The notes beneath the pieces are model-generated. The model had not been told where the DNA came from and made no database searches. It saw only the letters and a list, made by a program, of their open reading frames with translations. From NCBI RefSeq assembly GCF_032884065.1, contig NC_088879.1, positions 19,640,038-19,704,037 of the forward strand: a stretch of DNA of 64,000 bases. The letters run 5' to 3'. Shown piece after piece: positions 1 through 11,367 of this stretch; positions within the stretch are counted from its first letter, which is position 1; each line of letters starts with the position of its first letter. The DNA comes from Artemia franciscana. Taxonomy: Eukaryota; Arthropoda; Branchiopoda; Anostraca; Artemiidae. A program made the position numbers and the translations under genes.

Positions 1-2829
1 TAACTCCCATGTTGTGGGTCACACCAAATAGTCTGAGAAACGTACAAGATTCGAAATTGGCAATAGTGTCGAAAAAATCATCAACGCCATCTAGCGCTTG
101 GTGATTGTCAGACCCAAAGTAACAAATAAGTAATTGGATTGACGACACTTGTTGACTACTGAGGTCCTTAAATAAACCCGGCAGAGTATTGCTACATTAA
201 TGTTCGATCTCTGGGACCTTAATTACCACGCTAAGTTAAAACCTGCTGCGCCACTAGAGGACTGTCTGATCCAAAGAAGTTACATATTTGTCTTTGCAAA
301 AAAATTATATTAAGCCGCAGGAGAGGTTAACTAAAGCAGGTATCTGTGCCCTGCTGGCCCTCTACCTTAGAATTAACTACTTTGCTTAACCTACCAAGAT
401 CGCACGGGGGTATTGTCTTATAATGTTCCAAGTGTTACATTTATAGCACAGATTTGCCAATTTCTAGAGGGGCTTTTTTGCGACAGTCAGGTCCTTTGTT
501 TAAAAAAAAAGCACAAAACATCCAATAGTCTTTTTCTTATTTGGGGCCATCCACATAAATTACAAACAAAGAGTGTTAGGCAATTTGGACGTAATGGGCT
601 GTTGAAGTTCAGTTTAACGATTTCTGGAGGTAGTTCTAATTTTTTATTATTATTTCTAAAATTAAAGTCAAACGAACAGGAAGGGCATAGTCCATCGGTA
701 TTTTCTATAGCGTAGGCCTGAGGTTGGAGTTTTAGAATTCAATGATATTACTTGGAAAATATCGGTCTCTCATGCTCTTAATGATTATAGAATAAACCAT
801 ATTATGCAGCAGCCTCTAGGACGGAGGTATACGATTTTTTTTTCTTTATTGTGAAGACTCGGAGATACCCAAGTCTCAAAAACAGTATTTGTAGGTCTGG
901 ATTTTTTGATATTCTATCAGTGACCATTCACACGCGGCTTAGTCGTAGTCGTAGTTGCGACTACAACTACAGCTTAGCAAAAACTTCTTGTTCTCACGGG
1001 TCTCAGTCCCAGCCATAATAGTAGTTTAATTTAGATTAACTGACCAGAAACTAAGACTAGGTTTCAACCAGTTACATCGAAGATTAGTGGCAAGAAATTT
1101 GACAGGAATAGAGATTGAGCAAATGGTACAAATAAGGAATATTTATGATTAAGTGTTGATTTTCTTGAAGAGCTTGTTGTGCATTTGGAGAACAAAAATT
1201 TTTGTATGATAAGACAGAAAAAAATTGCAAAAATGCTTCGATGAAGCAAAATCTCTTCTTAGCTCTCTGAAGATTTCCCTTGTCCATATCCTTCTTTTTC
1301 TTTTGTTTTGCGAGCTTGGCTTGCAATGAGTTTATATAGTCCCGATCCAGACAAAGCCCTAAAAGTCCTTATCCATATTTTTCAACTGTCAATTCTTGCA
1401 CCAAATACATATGCTGATTGGACATGATTGGTCGGTTTCGTAGAACCAGATTCAAGAAAGAACACTCCGTGTGAACGGAGAAGCGTGAAACCTAGGCACA
1501 ATTACGACTACGCCCAAACCCCGTGTGATTGGTCACTCAGAGGTCCTTCAAAAGAATACGACATTGCGAAACATTGGTTTAGCAGCAACAAGACATTGGT
1601 GCAGCAGCAAGGTCCTTCTATGAAAATATGCATTTAACCTTTGACTTCCCTTCAGACGGTGAACCATAACTGAATATCATAAATGAAACAGCATCGATTA
1701 ATAAATGAAACCCAAAACGAACAGAAATTACAATGAATAACCGAGTGAAATTCAAAACCAGCAGAAAGTAATATGAGTAGGGTTCAAAATTTTTATACCT
1801 TCCCAAAGGCCAGAACATAATTTGCACTCTACTGAAAAAATACAAATGAATACGTATTATCAGTTTAATATCCATATACTGATATTTTTTTCTTATAATT
1901 TTAATAATATTTGACATATTAAAGTTGTAAAAGTAAAAACATTAAATTTGTTTTCCCTATATGCAGAAGGATTTTAAGAAGAACAAATAAATAACAAATA
2001 AATGAAGGACATGATTAATAGAAGGACAAATAAATGAATGTAAGACGGACAGTGCAAAGTGGCTGTTTAGGGTGCCGAAAGTTCCATCTTATTTTAAAAA
2101 CAATGGTTTGCAATGTGGATTTAATTTTTTAAACCTCAGTGATAACAATAGGCCCTAGGTTTAATAAAACTTAGTTTTATATTGAAAAGAATACATTTTA
2201 TAATCTTTTTCTCGGAATATAAGTCTGAAAGAGTCTCATAGCCACTGCGCAACGATAACTGGTTATAAAGACTACACAGTGAGTTCGTCATTATCATGGC
2301 GCCTTAGAGAAATGGTGAATGGAGAGAAAGGCGAGGAATAAAACCAGAATAAATGTGTAGCGGAGAATAGAGTGCAACACAAACAGTGCAACATGTTAAT
2401 AAAATTCTTGCGATTGACTTTCATCTTAAAGCACGAACTGTCTGACAAAAATAGCACGAGCTGTCTGGAAAGTTTGTTGATGTTTTGTTTGTGCTTGATT
2501 GTGAAGAATATTCTTGAGCATAAATTAGGATGTATAATATAGATCATAATTAGATGAACAAACAGTAACTGATAAAAAGTAATTCATTATCATCAAACAA
2601 CAAATGGATAATGTTTTAAGTTTCGAAATTCAAATAGAAAAATACTGCTATACAGGCTTTTAAAGTTTACATTTTGCATAAATTGATTTCTATTGACTTA
2701 ATTGTACTGCAGATTGATGGTAAAAGCAACCTTTTTTTTTGAGCGTTTGGTAAAGTTGCCACACCCTACTCTTTAGGGGGCGCTTGATACTACTTTTTAC
2801 TCATTGCTTGATACCTTGAAGCTTGGTAC
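1..2829. other. AT-rich region without a recognisable gene
   Basis: I see no gene here. The open frames are short, lack domain similarity and overlap in several frames. A short imperfect palindrome built from GTAGTC/GACTAC triplets lies near 943-973. Around 2390-2560 there is weak similarity to 38240-38420 in the 3' flank of CCT3, which suggests an old dispersed repeat. Nothing supports an RNA gene. Confidence 0.6.
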
Positions 2830-3311
2830 CAGAGGCGCCATTTGGGGGGGGATCAGGGTTGGACAAATGCCCACCCCAGATTTCTCAGGGGGGCCCGAAC
2901 TTCCACCAAAAAGGGCCCTTTGCCGGCCATAATAATCCATTATGTCCAACATAATCCATTCTGTCCAATTGATTTGAAATTACTGCACGCCTATTACTTT
3001 CACCGACGTATTGTTTACTCAAATAAGAAAGTTTATCGCTGAGGAGGGTGGAATTTTCCACTTTCAGTTTAATCACTAACCTCGTTGATTATGATCTTTG
3101 ATGTTATAATTAATCTTAGAGGTCAATGTGGCTGAAATCCACAATGGGTTACAGTGCATTCCCACGCAACACACGGGTGCTTAAAATGAGTTTTTACTTA
3201 GAATATTCGACCGATGTGCTTCCAAAACTCGCATTTTTTCTTACGAGAAAGTTGGGGAGGCCAAAATGGAGTTCATGTCCATCCCAAGATTTGGCCCAAA
3301 TGGCGCCACTG
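2830..3311. mobile_element. hAT-like MITE with 8-bp target-site duplication
   Basis: A 482-bp non-coding element is bounded by terminal inverted repeats. The left end reads CAGAGGCGCCATTTGGG and the reverse complement of the right end reads CAGTGGCGCCATTTGGG, 17 bp with one mismatch. It is flanked by a perfect 8-bp direct repeat CTTGGTAC at 2822-2829 and 3312-3319. An 8-bp duplication with CAG..CTG ends is typical of hAT elements. There is no transposase frame, so it would need a transposase supplied elsewhere. The superfamily call is inferred from the ends only. Confidence 0.8.
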
Positions 3312-4201
3312 CTTGGTACTACTATTTTCTTATATGCCAAGTAAGAATTCAGACAAATGGCCGTCTTATGAGAGCTTCATTAATATAGCTATTTTTCTGA
3401 GTTTTCAAAAATCAGTGCCAACTGTCAAGCATCACCTACAGAAAAGAGCAATAGAGCTTTAATGGATCATTTTTCCCCAGATCCACTTCATATGGAAGGG
3501 GTGGTCGTAGAAACTTCGTAGGAGACTAAATCAAATGGAAAATGACAGTTTTTGTTCCCTTTTAAGAATATAAAAATGACCAGAGGGGATTTAGCCCCTT
3601 TCCGAGGTCCTTATTAGCTGTTTTTTCTCCAAAGATATTCTGTCAAAATTTTAAATACCCATATTGTTCCAAATAAATTTGAAAATGTCAGGGAATGTTG
3701 AAAGGATGTTGCACTATTGCAAAAAACACTAGGTGCTTAACCTACTGAAGGTATCTTTGCTCATTTATATTCCTCTAGCAAAAAGGGTGTTTAGTCAAAA
3801 CTTTCAGGAAATACTGAAAGTCTTCAATTAATCAAGAACTTTTTGGAGAAATATTAAGTTTAAATGTTTAGAGGGAGTTCATAAGCCAACCTCATATATT
3901 ATCTTATTGTAAACCAAAGAATGGCATGATCGATATCGATAAGATACTGGGGTACATGACCTAATCCCCCACAGCCCCTGCAGGAAGGGCTACAAGCTAT
4001 GAACTTTGCCTAATGTTTGCATAATGCATTTATTACTGGGAGGTATACAGACGTTCTTAGGGGGATTTTTCTGGTAGGGAACAAGACCAGGGGGATGGGG
4101 TTACATGGTAGGATCTTTCCATGTAGGATTTCTCTATGTGAAAGGGAATTTTCTATGAAGAGGGTGTCGGAAATCCATGCTTTAAAAAAAAGGTCAGAAA
4201 T
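3312..4201. other. AT-rich spacer, nothing recognised
   Basis: This sequence lies between the hAT-like MITE and the foldback repeat. I find no coding potential, RNA gene or clear repeat boundary in it. Confidence 0.5.
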
Positions 4202-4541
4202 TAAATAAAATAAACAAGTTTTCTTCAACTGAAAGTAAGGGCCAATATTAAAAACGAACAGAAATTATTACGTATATGAGGGGGTACGCCCCCTAGTCAA
4301 TGCCTCACTCTTTATGCGAAATTTTTTTTAATACTTTTAAAAGAGCTCTTTATTCTAATTAAACGGCTTTTGTAATTCAGGGGTTATTCTTCAAGAATTG
4401 GAGCAAAATTCGAACTTTTGCGTAAAGAGTGAGGTATTTACTAGGGAGTGAGCCCCCTAATATACGTAATAATTTCTGTTCGTTTTAAGTGTTAATATTG
4501 CTGCTTACTTTCAGTTGAAAAAACTTATATTTTATTTAATT
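4202..4541. repeat. Foldback (palindromic) repeat copy
   Basis: Two arms of about 130 bp (4202-4330 and 4410-4541) are inverted copies of each other around a roughly 80-bp centre. Shared landmarks are an 'acgaacagaaattattacg' block and a 'ctctttatgcg' block, each present once per strand. The same family recurs near 10913, 58895-59480, 61190-61700 and 63369-64000. No coding sequence is present. It is probably a non-autonomous foldback or MITE family. Confidence 0.7.
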
Positions 4542-5764
4542 GACTTTATTAAATAAATGGTGACCAAAGGCTTTCACTTTTTAAGATTAGCCTCTGTGAC
4601 ATAACCTAAATTTCAGCAATTTGATTAAAATCGTGGTTCAATTTATAAATTGGAATTTAATATTTACGGAGTATTTTCAAAGCAAAATTTATCAGGAATT
4701 CAATCAGTAAAGGCAATTTAATTTAATTATGGCAACTGGTCATTATACCATCCTTTGCTTTAACACAAGACTAAGAAAAACAAAATGTGTTTATTTAAGA
4801 GATGTTTTGAGAAAATTCCAGAGCCATTTTTTCAACTTTCTCATATGCTTGGAATTTGAGGCATAATTCTTCCATAATATCTCAAACATGCTGTTCAAGA
4901 TGTAAGTTACTCAAAAAATTATTCTTTTCAAAAGTGCCCAATGACAAGTTGCACAACATCAAATTGAATACCTTTTCCTCTCAACTGGCTAATGGGGGAC
5001 ATATAAAAAGGGCCCAAAGGAAAATACATTTTATTGTGTGGACAGGGGTCCACGCGAACGCAGTCCCCCAATACCAAAAATAATACTGTTGATTTACCCC
5101 ATTTCGGGTAATCACAGGAGTCAGCCAGTCCGAAGTGCAATAGAAAGAAGCAAGCAACATTCACGATCAAGGCGACTCCCCAGTCAGGTAAGTATGAATC
5201 CTTAAAATCTGACTGAATAGTAAAAACTTTAATTTCTGAAAACCTAGTGGCCGTTTTACTGATTATGGCAATTATTTTTTCGTTAACAAGCAAAGGGGGC
5301 TTAAATCATCGCTACAACTACTAACGGCTCACCGCAGAACCAAGCCGTCTGAGGCCAAAAACATTCGCTTCAGCAATTCTACTCGAATCCTGGTTCAATC
5401 TAGATTTCAGGAGTTAATAATTACGGACTATTTAAAAAAAAAGCATGGGGACTTCAATCCAGTTTTGACACTTTAATTTGATTAGGCTGAAGGGTCATTA
5501 GATTTTTCATCATCAATTTTATATACAATTTTTCTCCTTCTTTTCAGATAAGAAAAATATGATTTTTAATATATTACAGGACTAGGAAACTACAAGGGTG
5601 GTTTATATTAAATTTGAAAAGCGCATTATTCACATAATTGGTTTGGGTTCATTGACTTTGGTTTCCCCTCGAAAGTGGTGTGCCGATCCTGGAGATACAG
5701 CAATACCTTTATTTTAAACCCCACTCCCCTGAGTGCGGCCTTGGTTGAATATATAATTACTCAT

Positions 5765-7450
5765 CTTATATGGTTCTGATGAATACTTACAAGCCTCATT
5801 TTTTCCTGTTTTTCTCCGCAATATCCAGCTTTTCCTTCAGAAAAAGTCGGTAACAAGAACACTTCTGATATCTAATTACTACCAAAATTGATCATTTAAA
5901 AATATTACTTTTTACAAGCGACTATGTCTTAAGACTCTTTTGGAATGATACCTTGCTAATATTGGACTTAAGCTAATGCTAATTTTAGTTGAATTTTATG
6001 ATTGACTGAAAAATTCTGATTCGTTCAATCTAGCACCAATCAATCAATCAATCAATCAATTTATTGATACTAAAAGAAAAAACTATTACAAAAGTAAAGT
6101 GGTTACTAGGCCCAAGAAGCTTTGCTTGTAATGGACCAAATCTCAGTATTCTAAATCTCATTATGTATAGTCCTTTAATAAGAGTAAAAATATAAAAACG
6201 ATTAACCCCGGCCTTTCAAGATTTTTTCTAGAACCTTCTTTAATAATAACTCAGTTTCACGTAAAAATAGTGATTTTTCTTAAGATTAAATATTAAAAAT
6301 TTTAAGAGAATAATAAAAATAAATATAGAAATGGTTTATATTTTGCATTAACTAATAATTGTGAATTACTTACCTTCTTGAATATTTTCTAATCACTAAT
6401 CATTTATCACTAATATACATAAAATATAGCAGATGTGTGTACTATTCGTGTACGCTCAAAGGCCAGATAAAAACATAAGAACGTATACAAAAAAAAAAAC
6501 AAAAAAAAACACTGGATTAAGACTTATAACAACAAGCAGCTTATGAATATATATTGCAGACCCCATCCTAAAAAAACTGGTAGGTAATAAACTTACATTT
6601 AACAAAAGAGATATTTCTTCTTAGGAAAGCAAGATGTTTCAATTAGTGTGTGTTGACACAGAGTCAGCAATGTGCACAAAATGTTCAAAATTACTCTCTC
6701 AAAAATTCTTAAGTAGGTTTTGCAGGGTTAGCCTTGGTTTGGTTTGGTCTCTCAAGAAAAGATATATTTTTTGTTCCTGAGACTATCTCATCAATCCTTA
6801 GAAGAAGAAATGCAGTCTGAGTATAATTACAAAAAAATTGATTTATACCTATACATACACGAAGAGTGTAGGGGATCCCTTCGCCCTAAAGGTCAGCCTT
6901 TAAGCACCTACACTATTATTGATTTATCATAATTTTTCATAATGAACTTGGACTGTGGGAATGAACGTTTTAATCTTTTTTTTTTGTTTTTTCTGTAGAG
7001 CTTCTTGTTTGAAATGAAGTTGCTTGAACTAATACATTCCACACAAACTATAAACCTCGTTCGCTGGGTTGATCACACCAGTACTATTCTTGTATTGTAG
7101 CACATATTGCGGCTCTTGAACATATCATGGCAACAGCTGGCTATTTTGTTATGCAAAATAAAGTTTGAAGCTCATAGATTTTTGTTCGGCGGGGGGGGGG
7201 GGGCATTTTTTCTTCTTCTCAAATCAAAAAAAAATCTTTCGAACAAATCAAAAATGTGTTTATATGCATATTTATTCCGTTTTATGATTTTTAGGGGGCG
7301 GGGGCGTAAACTCAGTAATCTTCCCCTGGATACTACCTTGGTCATCAATACACTTTATTTACTATCATTACTTTTCACCGAGTTTTGATTTGGCATTTAT
7401 ATATGAGGATATAAAAACAAGATAAACTTTTCAGCTTTTCTTTACTTGAG
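5765..7450 (-). repeat. Segmental duplication of the CCT3 3' region
   Basis: This stretch is a diverged copy of the CCT3 3' end and flank. Positions 5765-6040 match 35699-35990, and 6240-7450 match 38460-39450, in the same orientation. The source locus carries about 2.4 kb (roughly 36075-38450) that the copy lacks. The copy has its own (AATC)n-ended insert near 6036-6120. It includes a decayed copy of the last CCT3 exon (6691-6816) with its intronic flank. The match was found by eye on shared blocks, so the edges are approximate. Confidence 0.75.
6691..6816 (-). pseudogene. Duplicated last exon of CCT3 (decayed copy)
   Basis: Read on the minus strand after an AG acceptor at 6817-6818, this 126-bp segment is the same length as the true terminal exon at 38895-39020. 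It still encodes TAFLLLRIDEIVSGTK, where the true exon has TAILLLRIDDIVSGTK. Codon 36 is TAA (6709-6711), so the tail would end six codons early; the old stop is kept at 6691-6693. No other CCT3 exon is seen near it, which makes an isolated pseudo-exon the likeliest reading. The acceptor looks intact, so occasional use as an alternative 3' exon cannot be excluded. Confidence 0.85.
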
Positions 7451-7736
7451 TCCAGCCAAGAGATCTCTCCGTATTAGTATTTTTCCTGTATCATTGTGTA
7501 AGTTTTTGTGTAAGAAAAATTGTGTAGTTTTTGTAAGAAAAAAAAATGCATCCCAATCTAGTCCAATCACGTTCGATCTTAAAAAGGCACTAGCATTTTC
7601 AATTTCAGACATAATGAGTAAAAAGACAAAAAAGATCAACAACTAGAGCAGAAAAACCTTACAGTGACAACCACAGGGAGTATATCTGTAAGTTTGAAGT
7701 CACTTATTACTTTGAGTCTATGGCAGCAATATATAG

Positions 7737-8816
<1,080 letters not shown>

Positions 8817-8932
8817 AATGGAATAGGAATAAGAATGGAATAAGAATGATAATAAGGGATAAGAGAATAGGAATAAGAATAAGAATGGAATAAGAGGAAT
8901 AAGAATGGAAGAATGGAATAAGAAGAAAGTAG
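8817..8932. repeat. GAATAAGAATG-type degenerate microsatellite
   Basis: About 115 bp of imperfect tandem repetition built from gaataag and gaatgg units. It is purine-rich on the plus strand. Confidence 0.8.
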
Positions 8933-9756
8933 ACAGCCATCAAAAATTTTACAGTGCCCACAAAAGCTAGAAAAATTTTCTTCCTTGACTCTCCGCTAAG
9001 TTATACGTAGGTTGTGAGATTTTGACTTGACATACTTCCCGTGTGCAAAGGGCACATAGCCCGGAAGCACTAACAACAATACCGCTATGAAAATATCGTA
9101 AGAAATGTAATCTCCTTGCAAATCGGATTAAAGGGCATCGAATCTTTTAACGCTTCGGCCCTTTTTTGGCAGGGCAGATCTATCTTTCAAGCTTTTTTAT
9201 ATACATTAAGTACTTTAAGACTTGCTTTCTTGACTTCTGCTATAAGCCTTTCAAGGCTTACTTCCAATAATGGAATTTATCATGGGAATAAGTAATATAG
9301 ACCCACAAGTGAAATCAAAATAAATGACTTTTCGTGAAACACCCGAAAAGTACAGTGGCGCAACTAGGGGAAGACAAGGGGGTTTACCTGACCCCAAAAG
9401 CAGCACCTGCTGGGGCCCATGTGACATTTTTTGTTGCCTCAATCCTCCGAAAATTTATTCAAGTGTGTGGGTTGGAAAGCTACCATTATCTCAACACGCG
9501 GGAAAACCAATTTAATCCTCCAAACCCAAACTTTAACAAAGTAATAAACATGAGATAAAATAAATAACTGAAAAACGCCTCCAAATACATTAAAACACCA
9601 AAAAGTAATATTCTTCCCTCTTACTCAAAAATTCAAATTATAAGACCAAAAATGAGCGTGGGGTGAGGGGAGGAGGGGTCTTGACAAAGGAAGTTGTCTT
9701 TGAATACTTATGAAATATAACATGACCGTCCTGCCTCTTTAATTTTTAGTCTTAAA
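8933..9756. other. Non-coding spacer with a possible hAT-like end
   Basis: CAGTGGCGCAACTAGGGG at 9353 resembles the left end of hAT-type elements in this window. I could not find a matching right end with a target duplication, so the element is truncated or the match is fortuitous. Nothing else is recognised. Confidence 0.4.
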
Positions 9757-9899
<143 letters not shown>

Positions 9900-10912
9900 G
9901 ATCTATAAAAAAGAAAAAGATGATAAGACTACATACCATGAAGTAATTTCTCATGATAAACAGCCATACCTGCTACCCTCCCAATAAACTTGAAATACAG
10001 TAAATGCTGTTCATTGCTTAGACCACTTAATGCATTAATTTGAAGTGTGTAATTGTCACTGAAAAAAGGAAAAAAAAATCCAGAAATAACCGATTTTTTC
10101 CCCCTCAGAAACAGTTTTTACCCTACTCTTATCGAACAGGTGTTTTATCCAATAAAAATTATTGAGGGGGTGGTTTCCTTCCAATAACTTTCAACTAATA
10201 GAATAGTACGTGAAATTTTCAATCGAATGAGCCCCTTTCAGAGTTTTTACGACAGCTCCTTCTATACGGTGCCCTGGTCTAAAGAAACTAAGAAAAAAAT
10301 TAATAATACATAGTGCCCACGTCCCTCTTTATTTAGGCAGGCGTTATTGGGCAGCCTATGATAAACATAACGTTTTTCGTTCTCGCTGAGCTGAGCTAAA
10401 AACTTTCGACAAAATGTGCTTAGGAAACTCAAACGAAATGCAAATTTCTCAACCAAAAAACTCACGCAAGCTTAGCGTGAATAAGACTTCCAGAATAGCA
10501 TAAACAATATTGTACGGACTTAAAATAGCGTGTTAGTAATAGCGTTATAGTAAATCTAACTATATTCACAGGTGGGACACAGGGATACAACTACAATGAT
10601 GCAACTGTTAAAACTGTCCATCAATTAACAAATTAGATAATTAAAAAAGACACTCAGTAACTTTCAGAGTTGACCAATAGTTTTAAATAGTGACGAATTT
10701 TCTTAGGACAGTGGAATTAAATTCAGTGAATGTTTCGGCCTTTTGTACAAAGGCCGTCTTCAGTAAAACACAAGAAAAAGAAATATATATATTAAAACTC
10801 ACATTAAAATGCAAAATTATAAAGCTAGAAATATTTTTAAAAAACTTTTTAAAACAGCCTAGCATCCTTACTTCAATGAAGTTCAACCAGACCTGATAAA
10901 TATTAAATAATG

Positions 10913-11075
10913 AAAAAACAAGTTTTTTAACTGCAAATAAGGAGCGACATTAAAACTTAAAACGACCAGAAATTATTCCGTGTATGAAAGGGGTTGTCCC
11001 CTCCTCAACGCCCTGCTCTTTACGCTAAAGTTTGACTCTTTGTAGCAACTCTACTGTTTAAAACAATAAAAACAT
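10913..11075. repeat. Partial copy of the foldback repeat family
   Basis: One arm of the family seen at 63369-64000. It starts with an a-rich run and 'acaagttttttaactg', then has the 'acgaccagaaattattccg' block and 'cgccctgctctttacgctaaag'. The second arm is missing. Confidence 0.65.
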
Positions 11076-11204
11076 CCCATTATTTTATTTTTACAATAAC
11101 CTTTAACGTAGGGCGAAGTACCTTGGTAAAACAAGCAAATAAATTATGTATTGTGCCCACTTCGCTCTTCATATCACTTCACTACAATATTATCATGTAA
11201 TTTT

Positions 11205-11367
11205 TAATGTGACGTCATTGCAACCTCCATACGGCCTTATATATTTGTAGGTGACTTCATTCTGAGCATCAAAGTAGTTTCATAAATATGACGTCATCTT
11301 TACCATATAAATTGGAATCCACATGGTGTGGTTCAGTTATTGATTGTATTTGATACGGCACAAAATA
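11205..11367 (+). promoter_or_regulatory. Putative promoter of the ankyrin gene with two CRE-like sites
   Basis: Two perfect TGACGTCA palindromes occur at 11210-11217 and 11289-11296, upstream of the ATG at 11368. AT-rich TATA-like stretches (ttatatattt near 11236, ccatataaatt near 11305) lie nearby. TGACGTCA is the classic CREB/ATF binding site. The same octamer is concentrated near the 5' ends of the Helitrons downstream. Promoter function is inferred; no start site can be read from the sequence. Confidence 0.4.

Noticed and set aside
9353-9500. A third hAT-like MITE starting CAGTGGCGCAACTAGGGG
   Set aside because: No matching inverted end or 8-bp duplication was found downstream.
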